From: 4484-232 sp964486555
GTDB taxonomy: Bacteria; Thermotogota; Thermotogae; Thermotogales; Thermotogaceae
Direction: 5' to 3'
Assembly (NCBI GenBank): GCA_964486555.1
Contig: CAZANP010000001.1
Location: 1 to 64,000, forward strand
Length of the DNA stretch: 64,000 nucleotides
The notes beneath the pieces are model-generated. The model made no database searches, had not been told where the DNA came from, and saw nothing but the letters and a program-made list of their open reading frames with translations. The position numbers and the translations under genes are program-made. Positions within the stretch are counted from its first letter, which is position 1. Every line of letters begins with the position of its first letter. Shown here piece by piece: positions 43,871-58,789 of this stretch.

Positions 43871-46800
43871 TCACTCGAGTTCTGTTTTTTCAGAAAGTAT
43901 CAGTTCCTTTAACCTTTTCAGATCTTTCAAAACTTCTTCTTTCGTTTTCGCTGGTTTATCGAGTATCAGATCTTTCTCCCAATCTCTCAGTATGTAGGAC
44001 CAATCCTCCTCTGAAGCTTTTTCATAGATTTTCTCAACGGTGCTCCTCATGTAGTCGAAGTCGTTGAGAACGAGCTTGTAATGCGCATCGAACCTGAGAT
44101 ATCTTTCGAATATGTTCAAAACGGTGTCCTGAGAAAGTTTCTTTCTCAACAAATCGAGTATTTCTCCCTTTGCTTTTTCATCCAGACCCTTCAAAACCTC
44201 CTGGTACGCTTTCAACTTGTTTTCCAATACATTCCTCCAAGGATCGTATCTAATGCTTTTCTTTTCATTTATGAGCTCTCTCATTTCCCTAGCTGTTAGT
44301 TCCAGCCAGTTGTATGAAGCGAATTCTTTCACCATATCGGAGAACAAAGATTTGAATTTCGAGATGTACACGTTTGAGGTCTCGTTGTTCAAGCCTCGTT
44401 CACTCAAAACACTTTTCAGATCTTTAGAAACCCTTTCCAAAGTGTATTCAAACGATTTTGAAGCCTTGTCTAACCATTCCTTTCTTTCCTTTAAGATCCT
44501 CCTCTCCGTGTTCCTATAGATGTTCAGGATCTCTTCATAGACTCTCAAAGCTTCCTGTCTCATTCCAGCTTTGTAAAAACTGAAGGAAGCCGCGTGAAGA
44601 AAATCCATTACCATGTCCGGAACTCCCCAAACTCCTACCTTATCCATCATCTCACACGCCCATACCTCGTTTTCAGCAAGCCATTTTATGAAACGATAGT
44701 TTTCGAGGACGGTGAGAGGTTGCACATCGAAAGCTTTCTGAGCGAAGTATCTGTATATATCTTGACCTTTCACAGCAACCCTTACGTTCGGATTCTTCCA
44801 ATCTCTGAACCTGTTCCAGGCACCCGGAAGATTGTGTATAGTTTGTTTTGCGTATTTTACGAACTCATCAAAGTACTCCAGGATGTTCTCTTTCAAAAGA
44901 TCCTTCTCTTCTATGAACTCATCGGGCAAGCGTGTGTAAAGTATTTTTGAAACCTTGTGAAGATCGTTGTATCTCGTTGCCAGAGCCTTGTAAGTGTTTC
45001 TCTCATTAAAGTACAGAAGAGATGTTCTGTAGAGACTTACAGAATCGAGAAGTGCCTGTGCCGTCACCACATCAGCTATTCTCAATTTTTCTTTCAGCAC
45101 ATCTTCGGGGAGTTTTGACAGAAACAGGAAATCTTTCATCTTGTATCGCTCGTCGATTATCTTTTGGAAAACATCGTATTCCTGTTTTAAGAGTTTTTCC
45201 AATTTACTCTTGAACTCTTTTTCCTCAGAATTCATAAGGTCGGAAACGATTTCTTCAATCCTGTAAGGCTGAAGAGAGAGAGAAGCCAGGTAGAAATAGG
45301 ATTTCCCATAAGTGTGGTTGAGATTCAAACATTTGAGGAAGCAATCTAGAGCTTTCTTATACTCTTCAAACATCCTATCGCTCAACTCTTTTCTGGCATT
45401 CTCCACCTTTTTGAGGTTCGCCATTATCTTATTTCTTTGAGTTTCCATCTCTTTCAGCCTCAAAGCTTCTATCTCTTCATCACTTATGGTCAAACCCTTC
45501 TTTTTGAACTCTTCTGTAACTATTTTCTTGAAGTTTTCCGGTTTTAAGAAAGAGTATTGTCCTTCCATTTTTTGTAGATCTTCCAGAGATTTTCTGAAAT
45601 TTCTTTCATAAGAGGAGAGCTTGCTGAGCTCATTTCTGATCTTGTTTATCAATGTATAGGAGCTGTTTCCTGTTTTGAAATAAACTTCGGATACGAAGTA
45701 GTTCCATCTCAGATAGGTGGAAGTGAGAGTTAAAGACATGAGAACCAACCATAGGACTACCAAAAGTTTCCCCTTGATTTTTACCTCCCGAGAAAATGGT
45801 TTTCCCTCAGCGAAATATCTTCCAACTGCTGATGAAGCGAGAAAGAGAGCCGCGAATCCATTGGGAAGAAGATGTCCAGGAAAGCTGAAGAAACTCTGCA
45901 TTGCAAACACCAAGAAACCGAACGCGAGTGATAAAAAGAGCAGGGCATCATCCCTGTCTTTTATATCTTTCAAAACTCTGAAAAGGTAATACACCAGGGA
46001 AGACAAAAGGAAAATTATCGATAGAAAACCTAAGATCCCTGTCTCCCCTAACACTTGTAGGTAATCGTTGTGGGTTCTTTTGAAGTTGTTCCAGCCGTAG
46101 ATGAACCTTGGATGGTCCTTTATGATATCTCCCATGTAGCTTATGGTGAGAACCTGGTAGGTTCCTATACCGGTACCCAGTATTTTGTGATCTCTCCACT
46201 GATACACCGAAGACAGCCATGACAGCATCCTTTCATCCCAACTCGAAACACTTGTAAAAGCCTGGACTCTTCTTGCTATACTCATCTTTCCTCCGCCTGT
46301 TAGAGGATTAGGGGTGTTGTAAAGCACTATGAACAGAGCCGTGGAGATTATAAGAATACTTGAGAAGAGGACTTTCAATCTGGAAAGTTTTTTTGCATAA
46401 TCTGGATATTTCTTCTTCAGATTTTCTTCAGCTTCATCCACAAGTTTGTTCTTTCTCCTGTACACCTGGTAAAAGACGAAGAACAAGACGAAGGAAAGGA
46501 AAACGGACATGTATTCAGATCTTGTCTGAGCTATGATGACGGTTATAAGCATTAAGAGAAACGAGATCATGGAGAAGGTTTTTATCAGAACAATTTTCAT
46601 GTAGGATCTTTCTTTCCATCCAAAATCGTAGCTCAAAATGAAATAAACCGCTATGGGAAGGAGCATTCCCATGTAATCAGCAACGAAGATGGGATTCCCA
46701 ACGGTTGCTTTTATAGCAGCTCTTGAAAAGGGTGCCCCCACTCTCCCCAGAAAGATATCGTATCCTTTGTAGAAATTGAGTATCGCATCAAACGCCACGA

Positions 46801-47197
46801 AGGTACCTGTTCCCAATATCGTCAGAAGGAATCGTGTGATCGAAGCTTTCGTTTTGAAAGCGTTGGATATGTAAACAGATACAAAAAAGTTCAAAAGAAT
46901 GAAGAGAGCTATGTCTATGGAGTATCTAAAATATGAGGGATTATCTCTGTAGACATTTATTGTGGAAAGGAGGGCAGAGAGAGAGAACAGGAACCATCCA
47001 ACGTGTGCCATGTTGAAATATATCTTTATCTCTTTCTTTCTCAACCATTTGAAGATGAGATAGAAAAACAGAATCGATATCATGAGAGAGAGTATCGCGT
47101 ATTTGGGAACGCTGAATTCGTAAGTTAGCCTTTTATGGGCAAAGAGTGCAACCACGACTACTGTTATGTGAAGTAATATTTCCTCAAATCTGCTCAT
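43871..47197 (-). CDS. O-antigen ligase/Wzy-like membrane protein with a very long helical C-terminal region
   Basis: 1108 residues. The first 470 have about a dozen membrane segments and the O-antigen ligase signature region: TRSEYMSVFLSF near residue 205, the periplasmic loop with GTGIGTYQ and FKRTHNDYLQVLGETG. The remaining 640 residues are highly charged and helical (KEMETQRNKIMANLKKVENA), with TPR-like stretches, far longer than usual ligases of 400-500 residues. I start at the ATG behind AGGAGGT. Its neighbours are a WecA/MraY-type transferase and a PHP protein, so surface-polysaccharide assembly is likely. Confidence 0.85.
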   Translation of the reverse strand: MSRFEEILLHITVVVVALFAHKRLTYEFSVPKYAILSLMISILFFYLIFKWLRKKEIKIYFNMAHVGWFLFSLSALLSTINVYRDNPSYFRYSIDIALFILLNFFVSVYISNAFKTKASITRFLLTILGTGTFVAFDAILNFYKGYDIFLGRVGAPFSRAAIKATVGNPIFVADYMGMLLPIAVYFILSYDFGWKERSYMKIVLIKTFSMISFLLMLITVIIAQTRSEYMSVFLSFVLFFVFYQVYRRKNKLVDEAEENLKKKYPDYAKKLSRLKVLFSSILIISTALFIVLYNTPNPLTGGGKMSIARRVQAFTSVSSWDERMLSWLSSVYQWRDHKILGTGIGTYQVLTISYMGDIIKDHPRFIYGWNNFKRTHNDYLQVLGETGILGFLSIIFLLSSLVYYLFRVLKDIKDRDDALLFLSLAFGFLVFAMQSFFSFPGHLLPNGFAALFLASSAVGRYFAEGKPFSREVKIKGKLLVVLWLVLMSLTLTSTYLRWNYFVSEVYFKTGNSSYTLINKIRNELSKLSSYERNFRKSLEDLQKMEGQYSFLKPENFKKIVTEEFKKKGLTISDEEIEALRLKEMETQRNKIMANLKKVENARKELSDRMFEEYKKALDCFLKCLNLNHTYGKSYFYLASLSLQPYRIEEIVSDLMNSEEKEFKSKLEKLLKQEYDVFQKIIDERYKMKDFLFLSKLPEDVLKEKLRIADVVTAQALLDSVSLYRTSLLYFNERNTYKALATRYNDLHKVSKILYTRLPDEFIEEKDLLKENILEYFDEFVKYAKQTIHNLPGAWNRFRDWKNPNVRVAVKGQDIYRYFAQKAFDVQPLTVLENYRFIKWLAENEVWACEMMDKVGVWGVPDMVMDFLHAASFSFYKAGMRQEALRVYEEILNIYRNTERRILKERKEWLDKASKSFEYTLERVSKDLKSVLSERGLNNETSNVYISKFKSLFSDMVKEFASYNWLELTAREMRELINEKKSIRYDPWRNVLENKLKAYQEVLKGLDEKAKGEILDLLRKKLSQDTVLNIFERYLRFDAHYKLVLNDFDYMRSTVEKIYEKASEEDWSYILRDWEKDLILDKPAKTKEEVLKDLKRLKELILSEKTELE

Positions 47198-47201
47198 TCC
47201 G

Positions 47202-48149
47202 CTACCTCCTCTCATCGTAATCAAATAGGTTCAAGGTTTTTACAAGAAGAATGCTGTATGTCAAAGCCAGTACCAAAGCAACTATTAAATTCGTCAAATT
47301 ACTTTTGCACAGTATTCCTAAAAGTGGGAAAGGTAAAACAGTTATATAGGTTAAAAATGCTGTCATTCTCTTTCTTTTCAAAACGTCACCTTTTATCCTT
47401 CTGAATATCTTATCATAGAAATGATCCCTGTCTCCTTCAAAAGGTGAATGTCCACTTTTTGTTCTTCTCAGAAAGCTCGCTCCAAGGTCGAGAGCGAAAA
47501 ACCACACTATGAAAATTGAAGGGAGGAACCTTTCAAATTGAAAGACTCTGTTGTTTGCGACGAAGTTCAACGAAAGTAACATTCCTAAAAGATAGCTTCC
47601 CGCATCTCCCATGAAAACCTTCGCTGGTGGGAAATTGTATACCAGAAATCCAAGGCATATAGCAACTGTGGTGAGCGACAGATCTTTTGAGAAGTTGTCC
47701 AGGGAAAGGAAGAAGAAGAAAAGGGAAGTTATTCCAACAGATCCTGCGCAAATTCCATCCAGCCCGTCTATCATGTTGACGGCGTTCAAAAGACCTGTGA
47801 ATCCTACAACCAGAACGAATGAGTAAAAGGGATTCTCAAAGCCAACGAATCTCCAGACTATCCCGGAGGATAGTACGACCTCTACTGATAATCTAAGAAA
47901 GGGATTCAGCTTGAAGATATCATCCAAAAGACCCAGACTGACAGCGGATGAAACAATAATGAGTGAAAAGGAATCTTTCCATAAGACAGGTAAAGCTCCA
48001 AGAAACATTCCCAAACCGCCAAGATATGGGATAACCCGCTCGTGGATTTTGAGAACGCCATCTGGGATATCCACAAATCCCATTTTTTTGGCCACATATG
48101 CGAAGAATGGCACAGCAAATAAAGTGATCAAAAGGGACAAAAAGAACAC
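47202..48149 (-). CDS. Undecaprenyl-phosphate sugar-1-phosphate transferase (WecA/MraY family)
   Basis: 315-residue integral membrane enzyme starting the lipid-linked polysaccharide. About ten membrane segments; the family motifs are PYLGGLGMF near residue 42, NMIDGLDGICAG near residue 122 and FMGDAGSYLLGMLLSLNF near residue 173 (metal-binding aspartates). The HIS-type loop FDLGASFLRRTKSGHSPFEGDRDHFYD (two parts: DLGASFLRR and GHSPFEGDRDHFYDK) fits the WecA/TagO branch better than MraY. The GTG start lies four bases after the PHP stop. Confidence 0.9.
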   Translation of the reverse strand: MFFLSLLITLFAVPFFAYVAKKMGFVDIPDGVLKIHERVIPYLGGLGMFLGALPVLWKDSFSLIIVSSAVSLGLLDDIFKLNPFLRLSVEVVLSSGIVWRFVGFENPFYSFVLVVGFTGLLNAVNMIDGLDGICAGSVGITSLFFFFLSLDNFSKDLSLTTVAICLGFLVYNFPPAKVFMGDAGSYLLGMLLSLNFVANNRVFQFERFLPSIFIVWFFALDLGASFLRRTKSGHSPFEGDRDHFYDKIFRRIKGDVLKRKRMTAFLTYITVLPFPLLGILCKSNLTNLIVALVLALTYSILLVKTLNLFDYDERR

Positions 48150-48152
48150 ATT

Positions 48153-50526
<2,374 letters not shown>

Positions 50527-50566
50527 TTAATATAAATCCAAAGAAAAACTAAGAGGGGGTGTCTCC

Positions 50567-51058
50567 ATGAAACTGGAATTCGAAGTTGTCAACGTGGAGA
50601 TTCCTGAAGGTACCAATGTAATCCTTGGACATTCTCATTTCATAAAGACGGTGGAGGATATATACGAAACCATAGTTACAACGAATCCCAACATGAAATT
50701 TGGTCTTGCTTTCAACGAAGCCAGCGGTCCGTGTCTTGTAAGATACGAGGGAAACGATGAAGAACTCATCTCTAAAGCGATAGAAACTGCGAAAAAGATC
50801 GGAGCAGGACACACCTTCGTCTTATACGTTAAAGATGGTTATCCCATAAACATTCTGAACCAGCTGAAGAATGTTCAAGAGATTTGCAGAATATATACTG
50901 CAACTGCGAATCCATTACAGGTGATAGTGGCTACAACCGATCAAGGAAGAAGTGTGATAGGTGTCGTCGATGGTTTCTCACCCAAAGGTGTTGAAGGAGA
51001 AGAAGATAAGAAATTCAGATGGAATTTCTTGAGGGAAGTTACAAAATACAAAAAATGA
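50567..51058 (+). CDS. Adenosine-specific kinase family protein (DUF355)
   Basis: 163 residues, Ado_kinase family named after a Pyrobaculum protein. Conserved motifs are [40 protein letters not shown] near residue 44 and [18 protein letters not shown] near residue 105. The family is small and mostly archaeal or thermophilic; its physiological substrate is uncertain. The ATG follows GAGGGGGTG. The transcript ends in its own terminator. Confidence 0.85.
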   Translation: MKLEFEVVNVEIPEGTNVILGHSHFIKTVEDIYETIVTTNPNMKFGLAFNEASGPCLVRYEGNDEELISKAIETAKKIGAGHTFVLYVKDGYPINILNQLKNVQEICRIYTATANPLQVIVATTDQGRSVIGVVDGFSPKGVEGEEDKKFRWNFLREVTKYKK

Positions 51059-51084
51059 TCCCGCTGCACGGCGGGATCGTTTTT
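51057..51084 (+). terminator. Intrinsic terminator of the DUF355 gene
   Basis: GATCCCGC pairs with GCGGGATC around a TGCACG loop, followed by GTTTTT. The left arm includes part of the TGA stop codon. Confidence 0.92.
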
Positions 51085-51113
51085 AATGATAAAATCTCGA
51101 AAGGGTGATCAAT

Positions 51114-52763
51114 TTGGAAGAACTTAGGGTGATATCTCAGTTTCATAGAATACCAGGCAGTGAGGACTTTTCGAAGGCGATAGAGTTCGTAAAAACGTTG
51201 TTCGATGAGCTGGGAGCCTACAGTACGAAAGTCTTTGAATACGAAGCTGGCAGAAGATACGAAAATTTCGAGGTACCTCTATCTTGGGATGCCAAAGATT
51301 CTGAACTGTGGCTGCTGGAACCAGAGAAGAAACTTTTATCCTCTTTCAAAGCGTGTAGAACATCTCTTCTTGTTGGAAGTCATTCAACGGAAGGTTTTGA
51401 AGAGTACGAGCTGAAGAGCGAAGATGATGAAGATTTGAGAGGGAAAGCTGTCCTTGCAGAAGGAAACGTGCGAGACAAGTTCGAAAAATTGATCGTTGAA
51501 AAAGGTGCAAAATGCCTTTTGATCTATTACATGAGGGAAGAGAGTGAAAGGATAGGAAGAACTCCAGAGAAGTTGAAAGATACGGTGAACTACCTCAGTC
51601 TGCCCAGGAACGAAAAGAACTTGGAGTACAAACCCAGGGGATTTTCTCTGAGTTACAGTCAATACAAACTCTTGAAAGACCTTCTGAAAAAGAATGGAAG
51701 TGTCAGAGTGGGATGTCGCATAGATGCTGAGGTTGGAAAAAATTCTATCAAGGTTTTAGAAGCAAGGTTAAAAGGAAATGGGCCGAAAATATGTTTCATC
51801 GCCCATATATGCCATCCAAATCCTGGTTCCAACGATAACGCATCCGGTGCTTACGCTGTTTTGAAACTCGCTGAAAGATTCGCTAAGGACCCTCCAAAAG
51901 CAGATTTAACCTTTCTTCTCGTTCCAGAATTCTCAGGAAGTGTTCCCTACATATTCAACGAAGGCCCTTCTTTTGACGTGGTTGTGAACCTGGATATGGT
52001 TGGTGAGGATCAGGAAAAGACGTTTTCGAGTCTGCTTCTTGTAGAACCCCCTCCACCACTCGATCCAACTTTCACAGAGATTCTGTGGTACTACTTGGAA
52101 AAAAATGTTCCCAGTGTGAGAGGAGTTCCCATCAAAAGATTCTTCCTGGCAACGTTCAGAGCGGGATCAGATCACGTTCCTTTCGTACACGAGATGATTC
52201 CAGCTGTTCACATTGGACATTGGCCGGATAGGTTCTATCACACAAGTGATGATACACCGGATAAAGTTGATGAAGAGGAAATAGAATGGATTGTAAAGAG
52301 TGTTGAAGATGCTGTTAGATCCTATATATCACCTTCTAAAGAGATAACGGATTTTGTAAAAGAGAGGGTACTCTACAAAACCAGGTTACTTCTCAGGAAA
52401 ATGGAAGGAAAGAAAGGAAGTTCAGAGGTAGGAAACGTTTTGAAGGAAGCATCAAGGAAGTGGAAAGTACCGGTTTCTTTAGAGCTTTCAGAATTCGATC
52501 TCAAGCCATCCGAATCCGAGAGCTTGAAAGTGGATTTCAAAGGGATGCTTGGGTACGAATGGCTTTATGGAATTGAGGAAAAGGAAAGAAAAGAATTGAA
52601 AAGGCCAGTGGAAACAGGTGAGATAATAACGTTCCTTTCAAGGATCTTGGAAAGAAAAGACTCCATAATAACGTTCGTTTCCTCGTATTACGACTTACCA
52701 GAAGAAGAGATCTTGAAAATCTTGAACGCTCTTTTGAAAGGAGGGCACGTTAAGACGGCATGA
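51114..52763 (+). CDS. M28-like zinc aminopeptidase (DUF4910-type)
   Basis: 549 residues. The catalytic part has [20 protein letters not shown] near residue 228 (metal-binding His and Asp), [11 protein letters not shown] near residue 290 and [10 protein letters not shown] with a final His in [13 protein letters not shown]. This matches M28/DUF2172-DUF4910 peptidases. An N-terminal PA-like insertion and a C-terminal winged-helix-like tail flank it. The TTG at 51114 follows AAGGGTGATC; the GTG at 51105 is in that site. Overlaps cysS by ATGA. Cytoplasmic, as no signal peptide is present. Confidence 0.82.
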   Translation: MEELRVISQFHRIPGSEDFSKAIEFVKTLFDELGAYSTKVFEYEAGRRYENFEVPLSWDAKDSELWLLEPEKKLLSSFKACRTSLLVGSHSTEGFEEYELKSEDDEDLRGKAVLAEGNVRDKFEKLIVEKGAKCLLIYYMREESERIGRTPEKLKDTVNYLSLPRNEKNLEYKPRGFSLSYSQYKLLKDLLKKNGSVRVGCRIDAEVGKNSIKVLEARLKGNGPKICFIAHICHPNPGSNDNASGAYAVLKLAERFAKDPPKADLTFLLVPEFSGSVPYIFNEGPSFDVVVNLDMVGEDQEKTFSSLLLVEPPPPLDPTFTEILWYYLEKNVPSVRGVPIKRFFLATFRAGSDHVPFVHEMIPAVHIGHWPDRFYHTSDDTPDKVDEEEIEWIVKSVEDAVRSYISPSKEITDFVKERVLYKTRLLLRKMEGKKGSSEVGNVLKEASRKWKVPVSLELSEFDLKPSESESLKVDFKGMLGYEWLYGIEEKERKELKRPVETGEIITFLSRILERKDSIITFVSSYYDLPEEEILKILNALLKGGHVKTA

Positions 52764-54151
52764 TAAGAATCTACAACACTCTGACAGGTAAAAAGGAGGA
52801 TCTCGTACCACTTGAGGAGAACAAGGTTAAGATGTACGTGTGTGGTCCGACTGTTTACGGTCTTATACACGTTGGTAACGCTCGTCCAGCGATAGTTTTC
52901 GATGTTTTCAGAAGGTATCTGGAATATCGAGGTTACAGGGTGATCATGGTCCAGAATTTCACAGACATCGACGACAAGATAATCAAGAAAGCGAACGAAA
53001 TGAACGTGGGATTCAAGGACGTTTCGGAAACTTTCATAAATGAATACTGGAGAGATTCTTACGCTTTGGGAATCAGACCAGCCAATTTTCACCCCAAAAC
53101 CAGCGACTACATAAAGGAAATCATAGATCTCATCCACAAACTGATAGAAAAGGGATTCGCTTACGTTGCCGATGGAGACGTCTACTTCGATGTCAGGAAG
53201 TACAAAAAATACGGTGAACTTTCAAAGAGAAATATAGAAGACATGATGGCGGGAGCCAGGGTAGAAGTGAGTGAAAAGAAAAGATACCCTCTGGACTTTG
53301 CCCTTTGGAAATCCGCAAAACCCGGGGAGCCTTGGTGGGATTCTCCCTGGGGAAAGGGAAGACCGGGATGGCACATAGAATGCTCTGCGATGTCTATGTC
53401 GCTTCTAGGGGAATCTTTTGACATACACGCAGGAGGAGAAGATCTCATATTTCCACATCATGAAAATGAAAAAGCTCAATCTGAAGCCATAACGGGGAAG
53501 ACTTTCGCCAAATACTGGATGCACAATGGCTTGGTCCGAATCTTGGGAGATAAGATGAGTAAATCGGTTGGAAACATAGTGAATGTGAGAGAGGCAGTCA
53601 GAAGGTTCGGAAGGGATTCGTTGAGATATTTCTTTCTCTCGAAACACTACAGAAGCCCTGTGGAATTCTCTGAGGAATCTTTGAAGGAGAGCTACAGATC
53701 TGTAAAAAGAGTCTGGGAGTCCATCGAAAGGTTCGAAAGGCGTTTCGAGGAGGTACCGATACCGAGGAGAGATCCCTGGCAGGAATCTTTCGTGGAGAGA
53801 TTCGTGGAAATGATGGATGAGGATTTCAACACCCCTGGTGCGATAGCGTTGATCTTCGATCTCATAAGAGAGATGAACAAAGCTATGGATGATGGAGATG
53901 AAGAGAAAGCTCTGAAAGCGTATCATCTTGTAAGGAGAGAATTCGGCCCCATCCTTGGCCTCTTCGATCTTGAAAGAGAAAGAAAGGTTGAAGAGAAGAC
54001 GGAAGAGATACTGACGATCCTTTTGAACGTTAGAAGAACTCTCAGAAAAGAAAAGAGATTCGATCTATCCGATGGAATCAGAGAAGAACTTGAAAGGATA
54101 GGCGTAAAAGTCAAGGATACACCCGATGGATTCGAATACACTCTGGAGTGA
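52760..54151 (+). CDS. cysS: Cysteine-tRNA ligase
   Basis: Charges tRNA-Cys; 463 residues. The class-I HIGH motif is [12 protein letters not shown] near residue 37, after CGPTVYGLI with the zinc cysteine C28. The other zinc ligands are in [11 protein letters not shown] and FPHHENE, and the KMSKS loop is [12 protein letters not shown] near residue 265. It is co-translated with the peptidase gene, and glyA follows after 12 bases. Confidence 0.97.
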   Translation: MIRIYNTLTGKKEDLVPLEENKVKMYVCGPTVYGLIHVGNARPAIVFDVFRRYLEYRGYRVIMVQNFTDIDDKIIKKANEMNVGFKDVSETFINEYWRDSYALGIRPANFHPKTSDYIKEIIDLIHKLIEKGFAYVADGDVYFDVRKYKKYGELSKRNIEDMMAGARVEVSEKKRYPLDFALWKSAKPGEPWWDSPWGKGRPGWHIECSAMSMSLLGESFDIHAGGEDLIFPHHENEKAQSEAITGKTFAKYWMHNGLVRILGDKMSKSVGNIVNVREAVRRFGRDSLRYFFLSKHYRSPVEFSEESLKESYRSVKRVWESIERFERRFEEVPIPRRDPWQESFVERFVEMMDEDFNTPGAIALIFDLIREMNKAMDDGDEEKALKAYHLVRREFGPILGLFDLERERKVEEKTEEILTILLNVRRTLRKEKRFDLSDGIREELERIGVKVKDTPDGFEYTLE

Positions 54152-54163
54152 GGAGGGTGTCCC

Positions 54164-56073
<1,910 letters not shown>

Positions 56074-56083
56074 AGGTGATTTT

Positions 56084-58210
56084 ATGAACATAAGGGAGAA
56101 GCTCCTGGAGCTTTTCGAATCAGAAAACTACAAGCCTATGGTTTTAAAAGAGATATACAAGAAACTGAAGGCAAGAACGAGGGAGAAGAGGAAGAAAGTT
56201 AGAGAGATCCTTAAGGAGTTTCAAAGAGAAGGAAAGGTTTTGAGAGATGGTAGGGGAAGGTACAGAAGAGTCGGCGACGATATCTATATAGGGACCATAG
56301 AATTCACGAAATCTGGAATAATGGCCTTCGTCGTGACACCGGATTTCCTGGAAATAGCAGTTCCCGTTGAGGATACAAGGTACGCTCTTCATAGGGATAG
56401 AGTCGTTGTGGAAGTTACAGGAACATGGCATGGACTACCGAAAGGGCGAGTTTTGAAAGTTCTTGAGAGAGGAACCAAGAAGATCGTTGGGGTTTTCGAG
56501 CACAAAGGAGCGTTTGGATTCATAATACCTGATGATCCAAAATTCATCTACGATTTTTACGTAGCGCCTGAAAACTTTGGAGGAGCCAAACCTGGATACA
56601 AGGTGATAGCAGAGATCTTGAAGTATCCTTCTCCTGGAAGAAACCCGGAAGCAAGAATAGTGGAAGTTCTTGGGGAGCTTGAAGATCCTTCGATAGATTT
56701 ACCGAGTGTGATCGTGAAACACGATCTACCGTGGCCCAACGAGTTTCCAGAAGAGGTGATAGCTGAAGCCAACAGGATACCACTCGAAATCAGAGAAGAA
56801 GATCTAACAGGACGGAAGGATTACAGAGATGAAGTCGTGGTAACGATAGATGGAGAGGATGCGAAAGATTTTGACGATGCTGTATCCATTGAGCTTTTGA
56901 AAAATGGGAACTTTTTACTAACGGTTCACATAGCGGACGTATCACATTATGTCAGAGAAAAAAGTGCTTTGGACAGTGAAGCTTACAAGAGAGGAACGAG
57001 CGTTTATCTCATAGATACCGTTATTCCCATGCTTCCCTTCAGGCTTTCGAACGGAATATGCAGTCTTGTGGAAGGAGAAGATAGATTGACGGTATCTGTT
57101 GAAATGGAGATAGATAGGGAAGGTAATTTGAAAGATTTCGATATAAACCTTGGGGTCATAAGAAACAAAAAGCGTCTAACGTATGAGAGAGTAAACGAGA
57201 TGTTCGATGGGAAAGAGGAAGCTCTAAAGGAGCTAAAAGACTTGAAACCACACCTTGAGCTGATGAGAGAGCTCGCTTCGATTCTTAGAGAAGCAAGAAA
57301 AAGAAGGGGAGCGATAATAGACATAGAAAGCGATGAGGTAAAAGTTTTGTTCGATGAGAATGGTAGAGTTAGGGACATAGTTCCCAGGAAAAGGGGAATT
57401 TCAGAACGGATAATTGAGGAGTTCATGATAAGAGCGAACGAAACCGTTGCTGAACTGTTCGACAATGCGGGACTTCCCTTCGTGTACCGTGTCCATGAAG
57501 AACCAGATCCCGACATAATATTCCAATTGAAGAATTATTTATCCGCTATGGGAATAAAAGCTAAAATCCCGAAGAACATACACCCAGGCGTTCTACAAAA
57601 ACTCCTTGAAAAGGTGAAGGATCATCCTTTGAGAAGCAGTGTTGAAAGGCTTCTTGTGAGATCCATGAAAAGGGCGATGTACTCTGCTGAAAACATAGGA
57701 CATTTCGGCCTGGCATCTTACGCATACACCCATTTCACGTCTCCCATAAGAAGGTACCCAGATCTTGTGGTTCACAGACTCCTGAAACTCTACCTTTCAC
57801 AAGGAGGTGTCTTCACACCCGATCAGATAGAGTTCTACACCGATGTCTTGCCGAAAATAGCGAAGTATTCCAGCAAAAGAGAAAGGATCGCAGACGAAGC
57901 CGAATGGGACCTCGTGGCTATGAAGAAAGTTGAATACATTTCCAGACACATTGGGGAAGTTTTCGATGTGATAGTAACGGGAGTCACAAAATTCGGCCTT
58001 TTCGTGGAGATTCCAGAAAAGTTCATATCCGGGTTGGTACACGTATCGACTTTGGATGACTATTACTATTACGACGAATCGTCGAACGTTCTCATAGGAA
58101 AGAGAAAGGGAAGGGTTTTTAGACTAGGAGATAAACTAAAAGCAAAGGTTGTGAGAGCGGATAAAGTGAGAGGAGAGATCGATTTTGAGCTCGTGGAGGA
58201 AGAGGAATGA
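56084..58210 (+). CDS. rnr: Ribonuclease R (RNase II/VacB family)
   Basis: 3-prime to 5-prime exoribonuclease able to degrade structured RNA; 708 residues. Order: an N-terminal helix-turn-helix, two cold-shock domains, the RNB core with catalytic aspartates in TIDGEDAKDFDDAVSIE near residue 265 and FTSPIRRYPDLVVHRLL near residue 550, and a C-terminal S1 domain (DVIVTGVTKFGLFVEIPEK). The ATG at 56084 follows AGAGGTGAT. It overlaps the THEP1 gene by ATGA. Confidence 0.96.
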   Translation: MNIREKLLELFESENYKPMVLKEIYKKLKARTREKRKKVREILKEFQREGKVLRDGRGRYRRVGDDIYIGTIEFTKSGIMAFVVTPDFLEIAVPVEDTRYALHRDRVVVEVTGTWHGLPKGRVLKVLERGTKKIVGVFEHKGAFGFIIPDDPKFIYDFYVAPENFGGAKPGYKVIAEILKYPSPGRNPEARIVEVLGELEDPSIDLPSVIVKHDLPWPNEFPEEVIAEANRIPLEIREEDLTGRKDYRDEVVVTIDGEDAKDFDDAVSIELLKNGNFLLTVHIADVSHYVREKSALDSEAYKRGTSVYLIDTVIPMLPFRLSNGICSLVEGEDRLTVSVEMEIDREGNLKDFDINLGVIRNKKRLTYERVNEMFDGKEEALKELKDLKPHLELMRELASILREARKRRGAIIDIESDEVKVLFDENGRVRDIVPRKRGISERIIEEFMIRANETVAELFDNAGLPFVYRVHEEPDPDIIFQLKNYLSAMGIKAKIPKNIHPGVLQKLLEKVKDHPLRSSVERLLVRSMKRAMYSAENIGHFGLASYAYTHFTSPIRRYPDLVVHRLLKLYLSQGGVFTPDQIEFYTDVLPKIAKYSSKRERIADEAEWDLVAMKKVEYISRHIGEVFDVIVTGVTKFGLFVEIPEKFISGLVHVSTLDDYYYYDESSNVLIGKRKGRVFRLGDKLKAKVVRADKVRGEIDFELVEEEE

Positions 58211-58722
58211 TAGTCGTTCTGAGGGGAAAGCCAGGTGTTGGAAAAACAACGCTTGTCTCCAAAGTGATGAAGGAATTCGAAGCTGTGGGATTTTACACGA
58301 AAGAAGTGAGAGATTATCAAGGTAAAAGAATTGGCTTTGATATAGTTCTTCATAATGGACGAACTTTCGTATTGGCAAGGAAATCTGAAGGAAAACCAAG
58401 GGTTGGGAAATACAGGGTATTCGTTGAAGAGCTGGAAAAAGCGCTGGAAATGTTAGGGAATGTCGAAGGGAAAATTCTTTTCGTCGATGAGATAGGGAAG
58501 ATGGAGAGTTTATCCTTAAAATTTCAGAGATGGTTATTCGAGTCGGCAGAAAAGGCAACTTTCCTTCTGGCGACAGGACCCCACGTTGATATTCCTCTTC
58601 TCAGAAAATTCATGATTGAGTTCAATCCCGTGATCTACAGTGTGAGTGAAAGAAACAGAAATGAGCTGGTAGGAACTCTCAAAAATTTGATAAGGGAGAC
58701 TTTAGAAAAATCCTCCTTCTGA
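58207..58722 (+). CDS. THEP1-type nucleoside triphosphatase
   Basis: 171 residues, P-loop NTPase of the NTPase_1 family found in thermophiles and archaea. Walker A is VLRGKPGVGKTTLVSKV at residues 4-20 and Walker B is ILFVDEIGKMESLS near residue 95. YTKEVRDYQGKRIGFDIV near residue 38 is typical. The family hydrolyses several NTPs in vitro; the cellular role is unknown. It is translationally coupled to rnr. Confidence 0.9.
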   Translation: MIVVLRGKPGVGKTTLVSKVMKEFEAVGFYTKEVRDYQGKRIGFDIVLHNGRTFVLARKSEGKPRVGKYRVFVEELEKALEMLGNVEGKILFVDEIGKMESLSLKFQRWLFESAEKATFLLATGPHVDIPLLRKFMIEFNPVIYSVSERNRNELVGTLKNLIRETLEKSSF

Positions 58723-58789
58723 TTTTTCTCTTTAGGGAATTTGGGAATAAAATAGGATTTGGCAGCAGATACAAAAAGGAGGTAATGCT

